Positions 22,684-35,966 of a stretch of 64,000 bases of DNA are shown here, piece by piece. Positions within the stretch are counted from its first letter, which is position 1; every line of letters begins with the position of its first letter. Both the position numbers and the translations under genes were made by a program. The notes beneath the pieces are model-generated. The model did no database searches, had not been told where the DNA came from, and saw only the letters and a program-made list of their open reading frames with translations. This stretch comes from Ostrinia nubilalis (Eukaryota > Arthropoda > Insecta > Lepidoptera > Crambidae), in the NCBI RefSeq assembly GCF_963855985.1, contig NC_087095.1:12100001-12164000 (forward strand), read 5' to 3'.

Positions 22684-24822
22684 CCTCATCAACAGGAGTT
22701 AACATTTCACATCGGGTTTTAAAAAAACACGTCAGACATGAAAGCATTCTTCTTTTTTATGACACTACGATTTCAGCATTTGAAAATATAGTTTTGAGTT
22801 TATTACTGAAAGTCAAGTCATTGACAAAATATGATGTTTACTATGCATGTAATGTTGATATGATAAGTCAACACTTTTAAATTCATTCGACAGCTGCATT
22901 CGACAGTATCACAGTACCAACCGCGACGAATGGCGATAGTATCGTAATACAAATAAATACAGTAGGGCTACTTGTACAGTATCAAGCAATGAAGCATCTT
23001 ATGAAGTCGTGTTGTTGAAGAAATTTTGCAACAAAAATCTGAAGTCTGAAGCCGTCGACTGTACAAAAATTAAAGTTATCATCAATAAAAGCAGTTTGCA
23101 TAAAAGCTAGCTAGCCAAATAATTTTATAGAGCACAGCCGGAGCGTGAAATTGCAATACCGTGTTATCGCCTGCATTCTAAGACTCACACTACACGCCAG
23201 AAGAACCTTTAGTCTGCTTATAATATTAAATCGACTCTTAGTACAGACGAATGCATCTTAAGTAGTTTAGCGGGACTTTATTCCACAACACTTTCACACC
23301 ATTGCAGCTTCTGTACCTATAGCGTCGTTGACGAGAGAAAACCTCTGGAGTACCGAAAGAAAAAAAATTCAGGAGAGACAAAAAACACCAGACACCAAGT
23401 ACTCACGAGGTTTTCATTGAACACGATAGATGGTACTACAATCATCCCATTCGAATATAGGTGAGCTCGAGATGTGTGTTCAGGTTTTCTCACCTAGTGC
23501 CACCACAATAAAAAGTTTTTTGGTAAAAATAGACTTACGAGGTTTTCACTCGTAAACGACATCTAAGATCTACAACTTGGCCTCCAATTATTCCCATTCA
23601 GTGAAGGTAGAGTAGTCCTCCCTCCGTCTGTCTTGGAATCCACAACGAATGTAATCAGAAGAATATAGGAGGAGTTCTAAATATAATATCGACTTCCCTC
23701 CGTTGTAAAGTATACAAGTACTTAGGGGCTTATTTTAGAAGCTTATTTGCAACAAATGTACGAGTATATTCTGATGTGTCGTCGACAGTACATGGAAAAA
23801 GAACAAGAAAATAAAACTCATCCAGTTTATAAAGGCTCATAAAATGGGTTCAACAATCGAGGGTCCAGGTAGGAAAACCCCAGCCTTTAGCTAACACTTT
23901 GCGATACAACCAGTTATCCTGGTTTTATTACCTTCACCAATGACGTAGGTAGGTTATTAAGGAGGCCTTTAGACAACATTACTTGGATGCGAAAAAGTAG
24001 GGGAATGAAAAGAAATAACCTTTAAATAATTCCGTTTAGAAGGAAGCCCTATAATGAGTTGAATATAAATTAGTTTAACATTGATTCTTCTTCTCCACCA
24101 GATATTCGTAATGCAGCCCGAATATGGTCTCATCATGATATCATAAGTGGGTCTTCTGAACCTTTCTCCGTTGTGTCAATGTGGAAAAACCCACCATACG
24201 ATACGGGCAGATTGTAAGGTAGATATGAGTCAGTCCAGTCTAGTGTCAAAGTACGTAATAACGTAATTCTGTAACGCCTTCATGATAAGTGACTCAATGT
24301 TTATTTTGATAACAAACGGGGTATTGAGTACGCTTCCGTAGTTTAGTTAATTGATAGATTTGTGTAGATAAGGGCCTTTAGGTTGGTAGTGTTAATCAAT
24401 ATCCAAGGCTAAATTATGAAGTTCGACTAATCCCAGTTTTAATCTATGCTTGGTGTTTTGCTTCAGTGACGTTTCTAAATACGGGCCTTAGAGATAATTA
24501 ATTCGTATTTTTAAATCATTTTCATTAATGTTTTATTTTAAAAAGGATGATGGGCACAAATGTATGGAAAGTGGTACCCGCTCCAATAGCCATAACCAAT
24601 ATATATTTTAAAAGGCCTTTAGATGTAGGAAAATGTCTGCTATGGGGCCAGTTCTAATTCACGTTTTGAAAGCAGTAATTCCACTAAGTATTATAATGAA
24701 AGTATAACACAATCATCCATGTATACGAGTATGTATTATGAATACAATCTATTAATATAACTAAAAGAAGCATTGAAAAGGAAAGGATTATACCTACGAT
24801 GAACTACCCAAGCTATTAGCCC
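22684..24822. other. gene-free interval
   Basis: About 2.1 kb of AT-rich sequence. I see no open frame, RNA gene or recognised repeat beyond short low-complexity tracts. Confidence 0.4.
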
Positions 24823-24833
24823 TTTATTCGCTT

Positions 24834-25002
24834 TCATCATCATCATCATGATCATTTTAGCCATAGGACGTCCATTTGAACATAGGCCTCCCCCAATGAT
24901 TTCCACAATGGCCGGTTGGTGGCGGCCTGCATCCAGCGCCTTCCCGCTACCTTTATGAGGTCGTCGGTCCATCTTGTGGGTGGACTTATTGGGTCTTGTG
25001 GG
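24834..25002 (-). mobile_element. LINE 3' end, 5'-truncated (copy 2)
   Basis: Minus-strand tail of the same LINE family, starting at the (CAT)n tail. The 11-bp TTTATTCGCTT flanks it at 24823-24833 and 25003-25013, a target-site duplication that proves insertion by target-primed reverse transcription. Confidence 0.85.
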
Positions 25003-25309
25003 TTTATTCGCTTAAGCAACTCATAATAAAACCCGTAAGAAGTAATAAAACTTTAACCCCTTTATTAATAAAAGTTACACCCTAGTTGAATTCTGGCTTA
25101 AATTGTCATTTGGTATGGAAATGTCATTTTAATCCAAGGTTCTTCCTAGGTGTAACTTTTTATTAATAAGGGGGTAGTACTTCTTTAAATAAAAATATTT
25201 ATTTCACAATTATCCCCATCAATAATTATAGATTTAAGGAAGGATGCTGGAGCAGTAAACCCTTCCTGCCTCGCATAACCTAAGTACCATACGATGGACA
25301 CGTATGATA

Positions 25310-25489
25310 GTTATTCTTCTTCTTCCTCGGTCCCTCACTGATGAGGATCGCGACCACAGATAGTGTTCCTCCACAGACTGCGGTCATAAGCTGTGTGGAC
25401 CGCACGATGCAAACTCCCGCCCACCGTCTTCCTCACCGCGTCCGACCATCTCGTCGGTGCCCTGCCCTGAGCGCGTCCCCCTTCATACT
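25310..25489 (-). mobile_element. LINE 3' end of a second family
   Basis: On the minus strand it encodes GRAQGRAPTRWSDAVRKTVG then RSLWRNTICGRDPH and a stop, the style of a LINE reverse-transcriptase C-terminus, followed by a GAAGAAGAA tail. GTATGATA flanks both sides (25302-25309 and 25490-25497) as target duplication. Confidence 0.75.
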
Positions 25490-25508
25490 GTATGATACTT
25501 AGGTTACA

Positions 25509-25763
25509 CAAAAAGTATCTTTATCTTCGAACGCAACCAGATCTGAGGCTGGTGGCCATAGTAAATGTTGTTCGTCTTGGTAAGACCTTTCAAATGACAC
25601 TACAAACATAACTATTGGAGCCGGGTACCATTCTGCAAAAAAGTATGTATATCTTCGTACACAACCAGATCTGAGGCTGGTGGTCATAGTAAAAGTTGTT
25701 CATCTTGGTAAGACCTTTCAAACGATACTAGACACATATCTATTGGAGCCGGGTACCATTTTG
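25509..25763. repeat. tandem duplication of a 127-bp unit
   Basis: Two head-to-tail copies, 25509-25635 and 25636-25763. Both contain CAACCAGATCTGAGGCTGGT and TTGGAGCCGGGTACCATT, and they differ at about a dozen positions. No coding content. Confidence 0.85.
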
Positions 25764-27190
25764 CCCATTGTCCTTTACAGCGTTTGGCAAGTCATCCTCA
25801 ATTGTCATGCTATGATGCTGTTATAGTTGTGAAACAGGTCAAATATTTGTAGGTATTTCATTCAATGATATGTACAAAACAAAAATTTGATTAGGTACAA
25901 AAATTTAAAGGAAATGATACATCCTGAGTCAGGACATACCTTTTTTTGTAGGAAATGAATTCAAAGAAAATCTATTCCAGTCATATTATCTGGGCTGTCG
26001 ATCTAGTTATCAATGGAGTAGGAAATGAGTTTATTCATATCCGCCGTGAGATAGCTTGCACGGCGTATCAGATAGCTAGCAGCGCCATCTGTGCATACAG
26101 TGTTGCTTCATAGATAAATTCAAATTGATCTCCCAGAATTTTTCTTTTCAATTTTCATGAAAATATCGAAGGTCCTGGCTTCAAATTTCACTTTAAAAAA
26201 AGTTTTTGAATAGTTTATAGAGCTTTATGAATAAGTTTAGTTATAACGTCTAGTATGTTTTGGAAAAAAAGATTTGAAATGAAGTTTCTGTGTAGGATTT
26301 TAACCATCAATTTACTATGCTATCAGCTATAATACTTTTAATATTATTTAAAAGATTTTTCAATGTTGGCCCTTTTGCATTTCAGCAGCAAGTTGTACTG
26401 ACATGTGAAACAATATTGTACAAAGTAGGACATTGGAAAAACCCGTAATTATGGTGACCTTACGTATCATTTTGTTAGTTAGTTGTAAACTAACACCGTT
26501 AATGGTTTTGGCTTGTTTGCGAGCATAGAGATAGCAACTTTTAGTTAAATTACTACATTGTTAAAATGTATTGTGCATAAGCACAAGTAATAAAATATTA
26601 GTGTACATAATCAAAAGGATTTTTTTAAACTGGCTTCTTTTCACGACTTTGTCTGAGTATCTCACCAATCATTATGCCCTCGTAAAACACTAAACTTTAT
26701 TTATTAACAAACTCAAAAACATGCATCTTAATCTATGAAAAGGTACAGAGTTTCGCAGGTTTGATTCCTGGCTAAAGAAAACGTTAAAGTGTTTATCTGT
26801 ACGAATATATTCTTAGCACAAAGTTTTAATTAATGTGTGTGATGTGTTGTCTGACACATTTATTAACTACCTAATTATTATGCATAAATAGTTAATTCAT
26901 TCTACACAAATAGCTATCAATTGTAAGTTACTTTTGTGACGTATTACGTAATACATATGATATCAGTTTTAAAGTACAAAACAACATGTTATTCGAACTT
27001 TGGCTCGATGACTAAGGAACATCCCGTTGTCTTAGCTCTATCAGCATGACTTATTAGACTTTGTAACTTTGTAATGTTGTTATAGATGCAAATGCAGTCA
27101 CTCATATGACTTATTTTGTAACGAACAAAGTGCCATTTTATCGGAGTCAGTCGACATCTCATTGTTGCAAAAGTTGTAAAATCACACCTA
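25764..27190. other. gene-free interval
   Basis: AT-rich. No convincing frame, repeat or RNA gene. A lone GGTTTGATTCC (about 26758) resembles a tRNA B box but has no cloverleaf around it. Confidence 0.4.
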
Positions 27191-27194
27191 ATAA

Positions 27195-27294
27195 GCTAGG
27201 TTGCACCATCTTACTTTAACTGTGACAAACGTCAAAAATCTGTCAACCGGTTATCGTAATAGTTACCGTTAAAGTTAGGTGGTGCAACTCAGCC
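27195..27294. mobile_element. PIF/Harbinger-type MITE, copy 2
   Basis: Same family as 10398-10515. It has an eroded left end (GCTAGGTTGCACC) and a clean right end GGTGCAACTCAGCC. About 20 bp of the interior are lost. The flanks no longer match as a target duplication. Confidence 0.75.
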
Positions 27295-27385
27295 TTAGAA
27301 TTCCAAATCCCGTTGTCCAAAATCTCCGTTTACGGTTTCACCCTACGTTTTGAGACAAAAACCTAATCCAATTTATGTCTAAGTT

Positions 27386-27430
27386 ATGGCCTATGTTCAG
27401 CAGTGGACTTTCTATGGCTGAGATGATGCG
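27386..27430 (+). mobile_element. short LINE tail
   Basis: Only the last 45 bases or so of the GATGATG-tailed LINE family (GGCCTATGTTCAGCAGTGGA then CTATGGCTGAGATGATG). A severely 5'-truncated copy. Confidence 0.6.
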
Positions 27431-27626
27431 TATACAAAAATTCATCTCAACTGGTTCAGGCCTTTCTGTTTATACGCAAAAATAACATAGAATAACTTTA
27501 ATTTTCTGTAACATCTTGAATTTTACGCGGGCGGCTCCCAAAAACTAGTCAATAATAATGTAGGTACTATACTACTTACTAATAACAATTGGTTAGAACT
27601 TAGAGAAACGTTTGCATTATATTATA

Positions 27627-27859
27627 CTAGCTTTCCGCCCGCGGCTTCGCCCGCGTGGAATTTTGTCTGTCACAGGAAAACTTTATCGCGCGCGTCCCTG
27701 TTTCAAAAACCGGGATAAAAACTATCCTATGTTCTTTCCCGGGACTCAAACTATCTCTATGCCAAATTTCATCAAAATCGGTTGCGAGGTTTAAGCGGGA
27801 AAGCGTAACAGACAGACAGACAGACAGAGTTACTTTCGCATTTATAATATTAGTTGGGA
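27627..27859 (-). mobile_element. Helitron-like element (233 bp)
   Basis: On the minus strand it starts TCCCAACTAATATTATAAAT, runs through GTCTGTCTGTCTGT, and ends GGGCGGAAAGCTAG. The base before TC is A and the base after CTAG is T, as Helitrons require. GC-rich complementary stretches just inside CTAG form the expected terminal hairpin. It resembles the short non-autonomous Lep1-type Helitrons of Lepidoptera. Confidence 0.8.
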
Positions 27860-29245
27860 TGGGATTGGGATTAATTAAGCCAGAATACATAACAAAGTAT
27901 GCTATTGTAGGCAAGCCCCAATTAACAATTTTGAAACGCTTATGCAAAGGAGCACTCGAAATTAGCATTTAAGTAGTTATGCATATTACAGAGTTTGGCG
28001 TGGTAATGTTTTGTAATAACATAAAACCGAATAGACTAGTAAAACTTCATGTGTAATCAAAAATTGAACAATATTATTTCTGGACCAGCCTCATCATGAA
28101 TTTATACCAAAGCCACCAGTTAGCGAGTGAGTTTAAAAATATAAAACATATTTTGTGACAATTGACGTGTACATGTTAACGTTTATGACGAATTTACGTT
28201 CAATGGAGTATGAAACATACAAAAGTGTGACGAGTTTTGGCAAATTGACAATAGACTTCTATCATAACGCTCCGCGTACCTACTACATGCGGTATTGTGA
28301 CGCAATAATAAATATGTAATAACTATATCCCTAACTCTCTAAACAGATTTATGTATATGAGGTCATATTATGCTTGACAAGCAAAGGCTTACCTTGTAAT
28401 TATTACTAAAATCACCGGTGACACGAGGCAATTAAAACTCACTAGTTAGAGGTAATTATTGAATTCCTAAAGGTTTTGTCTCGAATTCAATTTGATATTG
28501 TATGTTAATATTGAGTGCGATTATCATGTTTTGATAATTGTCTGAGAACTAGACAGAGGTTAATCAAATTAATGACAAAATGATGTTTAATAAATTTACT
28601 TTAACGTGTCACAACCGTGACTTGAATTATAATTTTGTGGAGCTGCTTCTTCTTTAAAATTTATTTATTTATTGATTTAATTATACAGGTGAATTTATGT
28701 TAAGTGAGTTATTATCAAAAAAGTTATAGGTATTCATTATTGAATATAGTTTTTTTTTATATTGTAGTGTAAAAATATATCAATCAAATATAACTGTCAA
28801 TGAGTCATGTAACTCGTGTTGACACAGATATTACAGATAAGAGTTAACAAATTGGTCAAATCGATTAGTCAAGTAGGTACTTAAAATCGTTATCTGAATC
28901 GAAATGCAGGTAAAAATCATCGCACATCGTTTGGAAAACCCGGTCGTAAGAACTTCGTCGAACCGCCTTGCGTATGCGAGCGTAGTAGACTTCATACGTG
29001 ATTCCTTGGCACACCCACAGAGGTGACGAATGCGTTCGTCATAGGTCCATACACTCAGTCGACATAAGAGGCGAAAGGACAGAATACTCGGGTAGATAAT
29101 GTTGATTTGGAGTTTGAAACATATTATCACCGACAGTTATTTCTCCGTCTGACTCTTGATCGACAGAACCTTTCGCTTTTGGGAATTCCGTTGAATTCCT
29201 TTTGTTTACGAACGATTCATCGACAGAACTATTTGTTTCTGAATA
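27860..29245. other. gene-free interval
   Basis: AT-rich sequence without recognised genes. A CpG-richer patch at about 28920-29050 has a minus-strand frame rich in R and C, but no domain or splice context supports it. GATCGACAGAACC-like motifs occur twice near 29159 and 29219. Confidence 0.4.
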
Positions 29246-29249
29246 TTAA

Positions 29250-29370
29250 GGCTGAGTTGCACCACCAAACTTTGACGGTAACTATGACGATAACCGGTGC
29301 TTTTTGTATGGAGTTTGACAGATTTTTGACGTTTGTCAAAGTTAAATTAAGATGGTGCAGCAACTCAGCC
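29250..29370. mobile_element. PIF/Harbinger-type MITE, copy 3
   Basis: GGCTGAGTTGCACCACC at the left and GCAACTCAGCC at the right, with TAA on both sides. It is in the opposite orientation to copies 1 and 2. Confidence 0.87.
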
Positions 29371-29755
29371 TAAGACGACGGAATCTTTCGAATCTTTCGT
29401 CAAATAACGATTCGCTGATAGAACAATAAATATTTCCTATGTATTGTTGAATCGGCAGTGGATTGAAGATACCGTTGGGATATTATCGCCTTAGATATAA
29501 ATAAGTTGCCTATTTAGAGACAAAAATGTATTTGGGTCATGATAATAAAAACACAACTAGGTATTCCAACTCACGATGCAAATCCTGTGTACATCCTACA
29601 GCTTGATCCAGGAGAAAATAGAAAAGGAACAGGTATCCGAAGCTAAAGATCGAGTTTCATCTATTGCTGATAAAGCAATCAACATTTGTCTCGTGACATT
29701 CAATATCAGGAGCTACGGGAATCTCCTATTTTTTTTCTCTTCTGGCTCGCCTAAT

Positions 29756-31079
29756 GCTTCAACCACACCAACGCGTGCAGATCGCCATCGCCGGCGCGAT
29801 CACGGCGCAATCATAGGCCAATGACAGGTCGCGCGGACGGTTCTATATTGGCTCACATAAAATTCTAAATCCTATTCTTTGTCTTACTACCGATTTGTGT
29901 TCATAATAATCTCTCTTCATAATTTTATTTTTCATACTTTTTTTATTCATAAATTTTTATTACTACCATCGGAGCTCATAACAGTTAGTAATCATAATTT
30001 TTTTATCAATACTGTTACTACCAAGAACCATTTAAAATACATAATTTTTATTTTCAGATCTTTTTTCTTCATAACATTCATTGATCATATTGTTTTAATT
30101 AATAATGTTGTTACTAAGAACATCTTCAACTCATAATGTTGTTGTTCAGAATAATTTACTTTATAACAGACATACTCGTATCTTTAAAAAAATCATATAT
30201 AATTTAATAGAGATGCTTATCTAGCATGCAGAGCATGCAGCATGAAAGCAAGCATGCAGCATGCATTGGTATCTCCTCGTCTCCGGCGCTGCGGGATGTG
30301 CAGCCCTTCCGCCCTTGCGTAACGAGGCTCAGGCACCCACGCTTGCTTCCGCAGCTTCGGCTTTTTGGATCGCCATCGGCGCCTTCGGCGCCTCGGCGAC
30401 CAGCCTCAGCCGCTCCAGCTCACCCGGGCGCCTGAGCCTCGTTACAGCGGGCGAGGGCTGCCCTCCCTCCGCGCCTCCGGCTTTTAAATTACACTCTAGG
30501 GGTAGGGCAGACAAGACTACGTGAAGTCGGTTTTGCAGCGATTCGTTTCTGTCATGTTAGTTTTTTGGCACAAAATATTGCCTGTTTTGGACCATTTCAA
30601 ATGAATTTATTGTTAAAATACTATTTAATACGAATATAGACATCATGATTTTCAATAATATGGATAAATACACTTATGAGTAATAAATTTATGAAAACAA
30701 ATATTAGGATACATCACATTTATGAATATTATAGTTATTTATTCGAATGATTATGAGCTTCGATCATTAGTATAGAAAAATATATGAAAACAAATATTAG
30801 TAAAAACTAAGTGTATGATTTGTGATATTATGAATATCAATGATTATGTTTTTAAATATGTAGGTTTTAAATTTTTTATGAAGAATGATCATTATGGTAT
30901 CAAATTGTATGAGAAATATTTTCGGACCTCCAATGATAGGAATTGAAAAGTTATGTAAGAAAATGCGCTACCCGCGCGGACTGTCATGGGTCGTGCGGAC
31001 TGTCATGGGTCGCGCGAACTGTTATTGGCCTATGATTGCGCCGGCGATGGCGATCTGCACGCGTTGGTGTGGTTGAAGC
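29756..31079. mobile_element. 1.3-kb foldback element
   Basis: The 42-bp ends (29756-29797 and 31038-31079) are perfect inverted repeats beginning GCTTCAACCACACC. A further 14 bp match after an 11-bp gap on the left. Inside, AT-rich segments full of TTCATAATT and TTATGAATA motifs face each other. At the centre is a GC-rich block with a second perfect inverted repeat (30319-30334 and 30430-30445, GTAACGAGGCTCAGGC). The right arm also has tandem copies of GCGGACTGTCATGGGTCG. No transposase. Frames in the GC block are not supported as genes. Confidence 0.75.
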
Positions 31080-33086
31080 TTTATCCCTTTACGCGGGGCC
31101 GGCTTTCCCAATCATGCGCCGCCATTTAATTCTATCTCGAACCTCTTTTTCTTGGGGTCATTCAACACATTTGTCATCCGATTTCTTTTATGTTATGAGT
31201 AAGCCTACTGAAATTCTTTATTTGTTTGTGACCATCGTTTTAGAACTCTCTTGAATGAATTTGTGTATGGTCTTGTTTGTTACGTGACGCCAATAAGGTA
31301 TGCAATGTCAAACTTGTAATCAGAATAGAATCTCATTTCTATTCTTAGAAATGAGAGAAACTCTAAAATCCGTTTGAATTAAGTAGAGTTTTATAATATG
31401 GGTTGATTTTTTAGTAGCGTAGAGCTATAAAAATTGCAAAGAAAATTACGATAAAACTCAATGAAAAAATTTGAACTCATTGTCCTTGTATTTAAAATAT
31501 TGAAGAACTGGAAATTGCCTTGTTCTGCTTAAAAAACTGCCGTGTAAACTCACTGTTTAGGCACAAACTTTGTGGTTTAGGTTTTATTACATATCTCATT
31601 AACCCTGTAAGTACCTATATTAGTAGGTACTCTAAACATACGCCGAGGATTATAACCTACTTATGTCTAAGATTAGAAACATAGTAAATAAGTAGGTACT
31701 CGTATCTGACGACACTACTTATCTCAGGTATTCAGGTTATTCATAATGAATGAGTACAAATGTATGTACTTTTGACCTCAATAAGTACGACGTAACAGCG
31801 ACAAATCACAGATAATTAATGTCCTTTTGTAATTTAATAAATTTAAATAAATAAAAAAATACTTACATATACGACGTAAACAAGTTTGTCTTTTCAGTTG
31901 TTAAATAAATGAAAAAAAAAAGTATTTACAGTCAGCGTTAAAAAAAGTGACATCCAAGTTAGCCAATAACTAGGTACGCAACACGTCTTTGTTACAATTG
32001 GTACAGTTGTGGTACATATTTTTGGCCGCTTTGGGTGTCACGAAACATACGAAACACTCACTTCGCAAGGAAAGGAAAAAATTGAAGCAAAAAATTAAGG
32101 GCGGCTTTCACCATAGAAGAGAGTTAAATTTAAACCGAGTTTAGCTCGAATTTATTTGACATTTATCGGGTGGTTTCGCTATTCTTAGATTCTATGTTTT
32201 TTCCTTTTGTCTGCAGTTCTGTTACCACAAGGACGTTTCCCTTCAGCGTTCACAATGTAGTGGAAACTACACACCCAAGCTTTGACGTAAGTATAATATG
32301 AATGAAATATACTTGGTCCTTTACGCTATGACTATGTCCGATTGGGAAGGAAAATAGTAAAAATAATGTTAGGGAATTGTTTGTACTATTTCGATTTAAT
32401 TATTTAAGAATTAAAACTCTCAATCAATCTGGGTTACAAGGATTTCCCCATGTTATTCCTATTTATAATTATGTAGGTACTTATGTGTGACAATGGACGT
32501 CAGTGATTTGCGTTTTGAGATAAATATGTGAAGTCTAAATGCAGATTTAAAAGGCCATTTGCCTTATAGAAAGGACTCAAAAAAGGGATTACGAAATGCA
32601 GATTTATTTTCGGCTAAGTGATCACAAATTTTAGGTGGTCACTGACAATCAAATTGAACTTCATATTAAAAAGCTACTTATATGCAGATAACTTTAATAG
32701 TAACATGGGTCATTGGCATGACGAGTTTCTGAATGACTAATAAATAAACCAATTGCTTTTGTTTTAAACGTGTATAATGCCATTATTTGTATAATTAACC
32801 AATGATTTGTATTTTAAGTTTTCACATCGATTCGAATTTTATTTTATGATTCGATAAGTGATATCGTTAAAAGCTGCGAAAACAGATCGACAATAACAAA
32901 CGGTGCCCCAAATCGAACGAAACATCGGATGCAAAATCTGTAATCGCTAAAGTATCGAGTGTCGAAAGCACACAGTCCTCGTTTAAGCCTGGACACACTC
33001 GATCAAAACTTCTACCCTCGATTTTACATTAACTCGCTCGGCTGGCTACTCCATAATTAAAACCTTTCCAAGCTGTTAACACCTAA
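31080..33086. other. gene-free interval with a truncated MITE
   Basis: AT-rich. It holds the MITE at 31929 and a small perfect hairpin at 31331-31356 (11-bp stem, loop TTCT). Nothing else recognised. Confidence 0.4.
31929..32040. mobile_element. CAGTCAGCGT MITE, copy 2 (truncated)
   Basis: Left end CAGTCAGCGT and internal GCAACACGTCTTTGTTACAA match the copy at 11083. The right terminal repeat is missing, and similarity stops near GGGTGTCACGAA. Confidence 0.65.
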
Positions 33087-33469
33087 ATAATTAATGATTA
33101 AACGAACTTAAAAAGTGAAGTTCTATCATAATTATGCGAGGGCTTTGTCCGAAGAGATTAGAAATAAGAACTATGTAGTATCACGTACGGTGATGCCAGT
33201 TTACGCACTGTTAGTTGAGGATATATTTTTTTTTTTTTTTTTGTGGGTATCTCACTTTACATCTTATTTGACATTGGTATCCGTCGTCAGTTAGTTTGGA
33301 GTAGTAATTTGTATTTTTTATCATTTCACTAATATGGGGGTTTGTGTTTTTAATAATATACATATATGATTGTTAAAGACGGGTGGGAGGGTTTCTAATC
33401 TCTTCGGACAAAGCCCTCGCATAATTATGATAGAACTTCACTTTTTAAGTTCGTTTAATCATTAATTAT
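33087..33469. repeat. perfect 78-bp inverted repeat with 227-bp spacer
   Basis: Bases 33087-33164 and 33392-33469 are exact reverse complements. The arms contain ATTATGCGAGGGCTTTGTCC, a variant of the end sequence of the adjoining 4.9-kb element. They also contain some 40 bp of flanking DNA, which means the flank itself has been duplicated in inverse orientation. Perfect identity implies recent origin or ongoing conversion. Confidence 0.85.
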
Positions 33470-33511
33470 GCTCGTGCTTTGTCCTCGAGATTAGAAATAA
33501 GAACTATGTAG

Positions 33512-35966
33512 ATTTTGAGAGTACTGATGTGAAATGATAATAAAAACAAAGCTGTTTATTACTTTGCAAAAATAATAAATCATTAGTAAGAATACAATGC
33601 TTGTTTTATAATTACTATTAAGTGTGACATAACTGTCGTAGTTACCCGAGTGAATACTTTCGTATAATTGATAATTATTATTAAGGGTAAGTAATTAAAG
33701 GCAAGTATAATTAGCTGTTATATTAGCCATAATGTAAGTGGGAAAGTTAATTATTGTTTCCCAAATCAATTGTCAGTATTAGGTTCTTCTGGCAATTAAA
33801 TTTTGATTGTTATTTCTGGACGCAATAGGCATTCTATTAAAGAATTTGCCCAAAGTAGCTATTTGAAATAACGCTCCAACCGGGGGTAATTCTGATAATC
33901 AAGATTAATTCCTAATGTATGTGCTCTAGACGAGGCAGCATGCCTCGTGCTGTGAGTGGTGAATATCAAGGTGTCAATATCACAAGCCTGCAATGTTAAT
34001 TGAACTAAACTTGTGACTAAACTAAGTGCTCGGTGTTAGAGCGGTAAACAATTTCGTAAGCAACACTTTGCACAAAATGCTTGTACATGACATAAATTGT
34101 CAAAACAATACCAAGATTGATTGTTGTGAACTTGGGCGCGATGTCGTGATTAAATTGAATATTTGTATGCATAATATTTGAATGCTTATAAGGAAGGTTT
34201 GAACAATGTGTGTAATAATTACACTAACAAATGACAGTAAAATGGCTAATTTCTCAATATTTTAAATTTTTTGGAAACCATAATATCTGATTATGTTTCC
34301 AATATGACAGCCAAATTAAAAGACAAGCTTATTACAGCTATCGAAATTCACAATTCTTTATTAAAATAGTGGAATCTAATACCTCAATGAATGATAGTTA
34401 TGGTAAAAGTAAAACAATTTCCTTGAACAATTATTGTACTGCTTGATCATCAGACAATGATGAAGATATAATATCCATAGATAGATGAAGATGTAATCTT
34501 CGTTTTATATGAGACATTTAGACACATGTAGCGTTTTTATTTTTATCCAATTAAAGAAACAAAGCTAGACTACATTATAAGGGTACTGCTAGTATACCCG
34601 TCGCTTGATCACATGTGATTTTTGCAATGTATGTGTAATACAAAAAAGGAAGGAAACCGCAGAAATAAGCTTGACCTTGTTGTCTTAAAATTTTAATTGC
34701 AAATGCAAAAATAATAAAATGGTGAATTTGGTAATGTCGAGTCCATACTAATGTTGAATGGACTCTTCAAGATTCGGTATCTACCATGCTATTATCTAGA
34801 TAAGATAGATCATTAGATAGGACACATCATTGTGTATTGATGATTATAATGATTTTTCTAGTTTCGCATCATTGCCACAATTATTTTTATTTGTGTTAAG
34901 TGGGGGGAAACTGCACGCCACCTATGCGGTGTACAAAACTGAATTTCATTCTGAGAAACTGAATATTTTGAAGATCCTTAGTAAATACTTTTAGGCCAAG
35001 AAAGGTCAATGTTTGGAATCTTTGCAGATTAATTCTTATATTATGTTTTTAATATTAGATAATATTAATAAAATAAAATAGATGTTGGACCATGGGTCCC
35101 CAGAAGTTTCCCCGTAACACGCCGCCCCCCATCCCGTAGTTGAGACATCGGAGTACTATATTTCATGACACTTAATATAAGTTTATGAATAGCCTGATAT
35201 AATTGCAATTTTTCTATGTCCGAATATAATCATGTATTATGTGATTTATACTGACATTTATTATTGGTTGTGAGATTGAAATCACATAACTCTATCCTAG
35301 TACAACAGAGTCACTTATTACTAGTGACCACTGATGGTAAAAATTTAAAAGCCAACCGACATATTTTACGAGATTCAACTGTTGCGGTTCTGAGCTGGAT
35401 ACGGCTGGTGCGCTCACGAGCATGACACGTGATGACTGTTTTGAAAGTCAGGAGGTCAAGTCCTCTGTTTTCATCGGTTGTCTGCCTTTCGGGGAAGTCC
35501 CTTCAAGGTTAAATTCGTATAAGAAAGGACTTTTTGGTGGCTGCTGATTTGATTTTGGGATTCAATTCCAGATCAGCCCCAAACTTTGAAGTTCGCTAGG
35601 CAGTTTTTCGTGTTTTGGAAAGTTTTTATCAAAAGACATGGCGTCAATCTTCGGTGTTTGTAATAAATAAATAAATAGATGAGTCTTTTAACAATTTCAC
35701 ACAGCGCCAGCTGGCCCCAAAGTAGGTAATAATTGATCTTATCTTTAATGAGTCTAAGTAGAATTACGTTTTTTCTGATAAGGAATTCTTAGTAGACAGT
35801 CGAGAAAATGCGATTGGCATCGATAAGAAATTCATATTAAGGTAATTGTGTTGAGGCTTGTCCTACACAGGATCATCACCAATATTACAATCTCATCATG
35901 AAGGGGCGCAGCTGTTTCAGACCAACAGCGTTGCAGGTGTCGAATCTAATTGATTTCTAGTTTCAG
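33512..35966. other. AT-rich interior without recognised genes
   Basis: About 2.4 kb inside the 47-bp inverted repeats. No open frame of note and no known repeat. A segment at about 35390-35520 is richer in G and C but codes for nothing identifiable. Confidence 0.35.

Noticed and set aside
27612..27972. Overlapping frames on both strands of about 100 codons
   Set aside because: They translate the Helitron-like repeat at 27627-27859.
28831..29130. 99-codon minus-strand frame with Arg/Cys-rich centre
   Set aside because: No recognisable domain and no splice context; the other frames over the same patch look equally protein-like.
30226..30524. Alanine-rich plus-strand frames in a GC-rich block
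   Set aside because: The block is the palindromic core of the foldback element; frames exist on both strands because few stop codons occur in GC-rich DNA.
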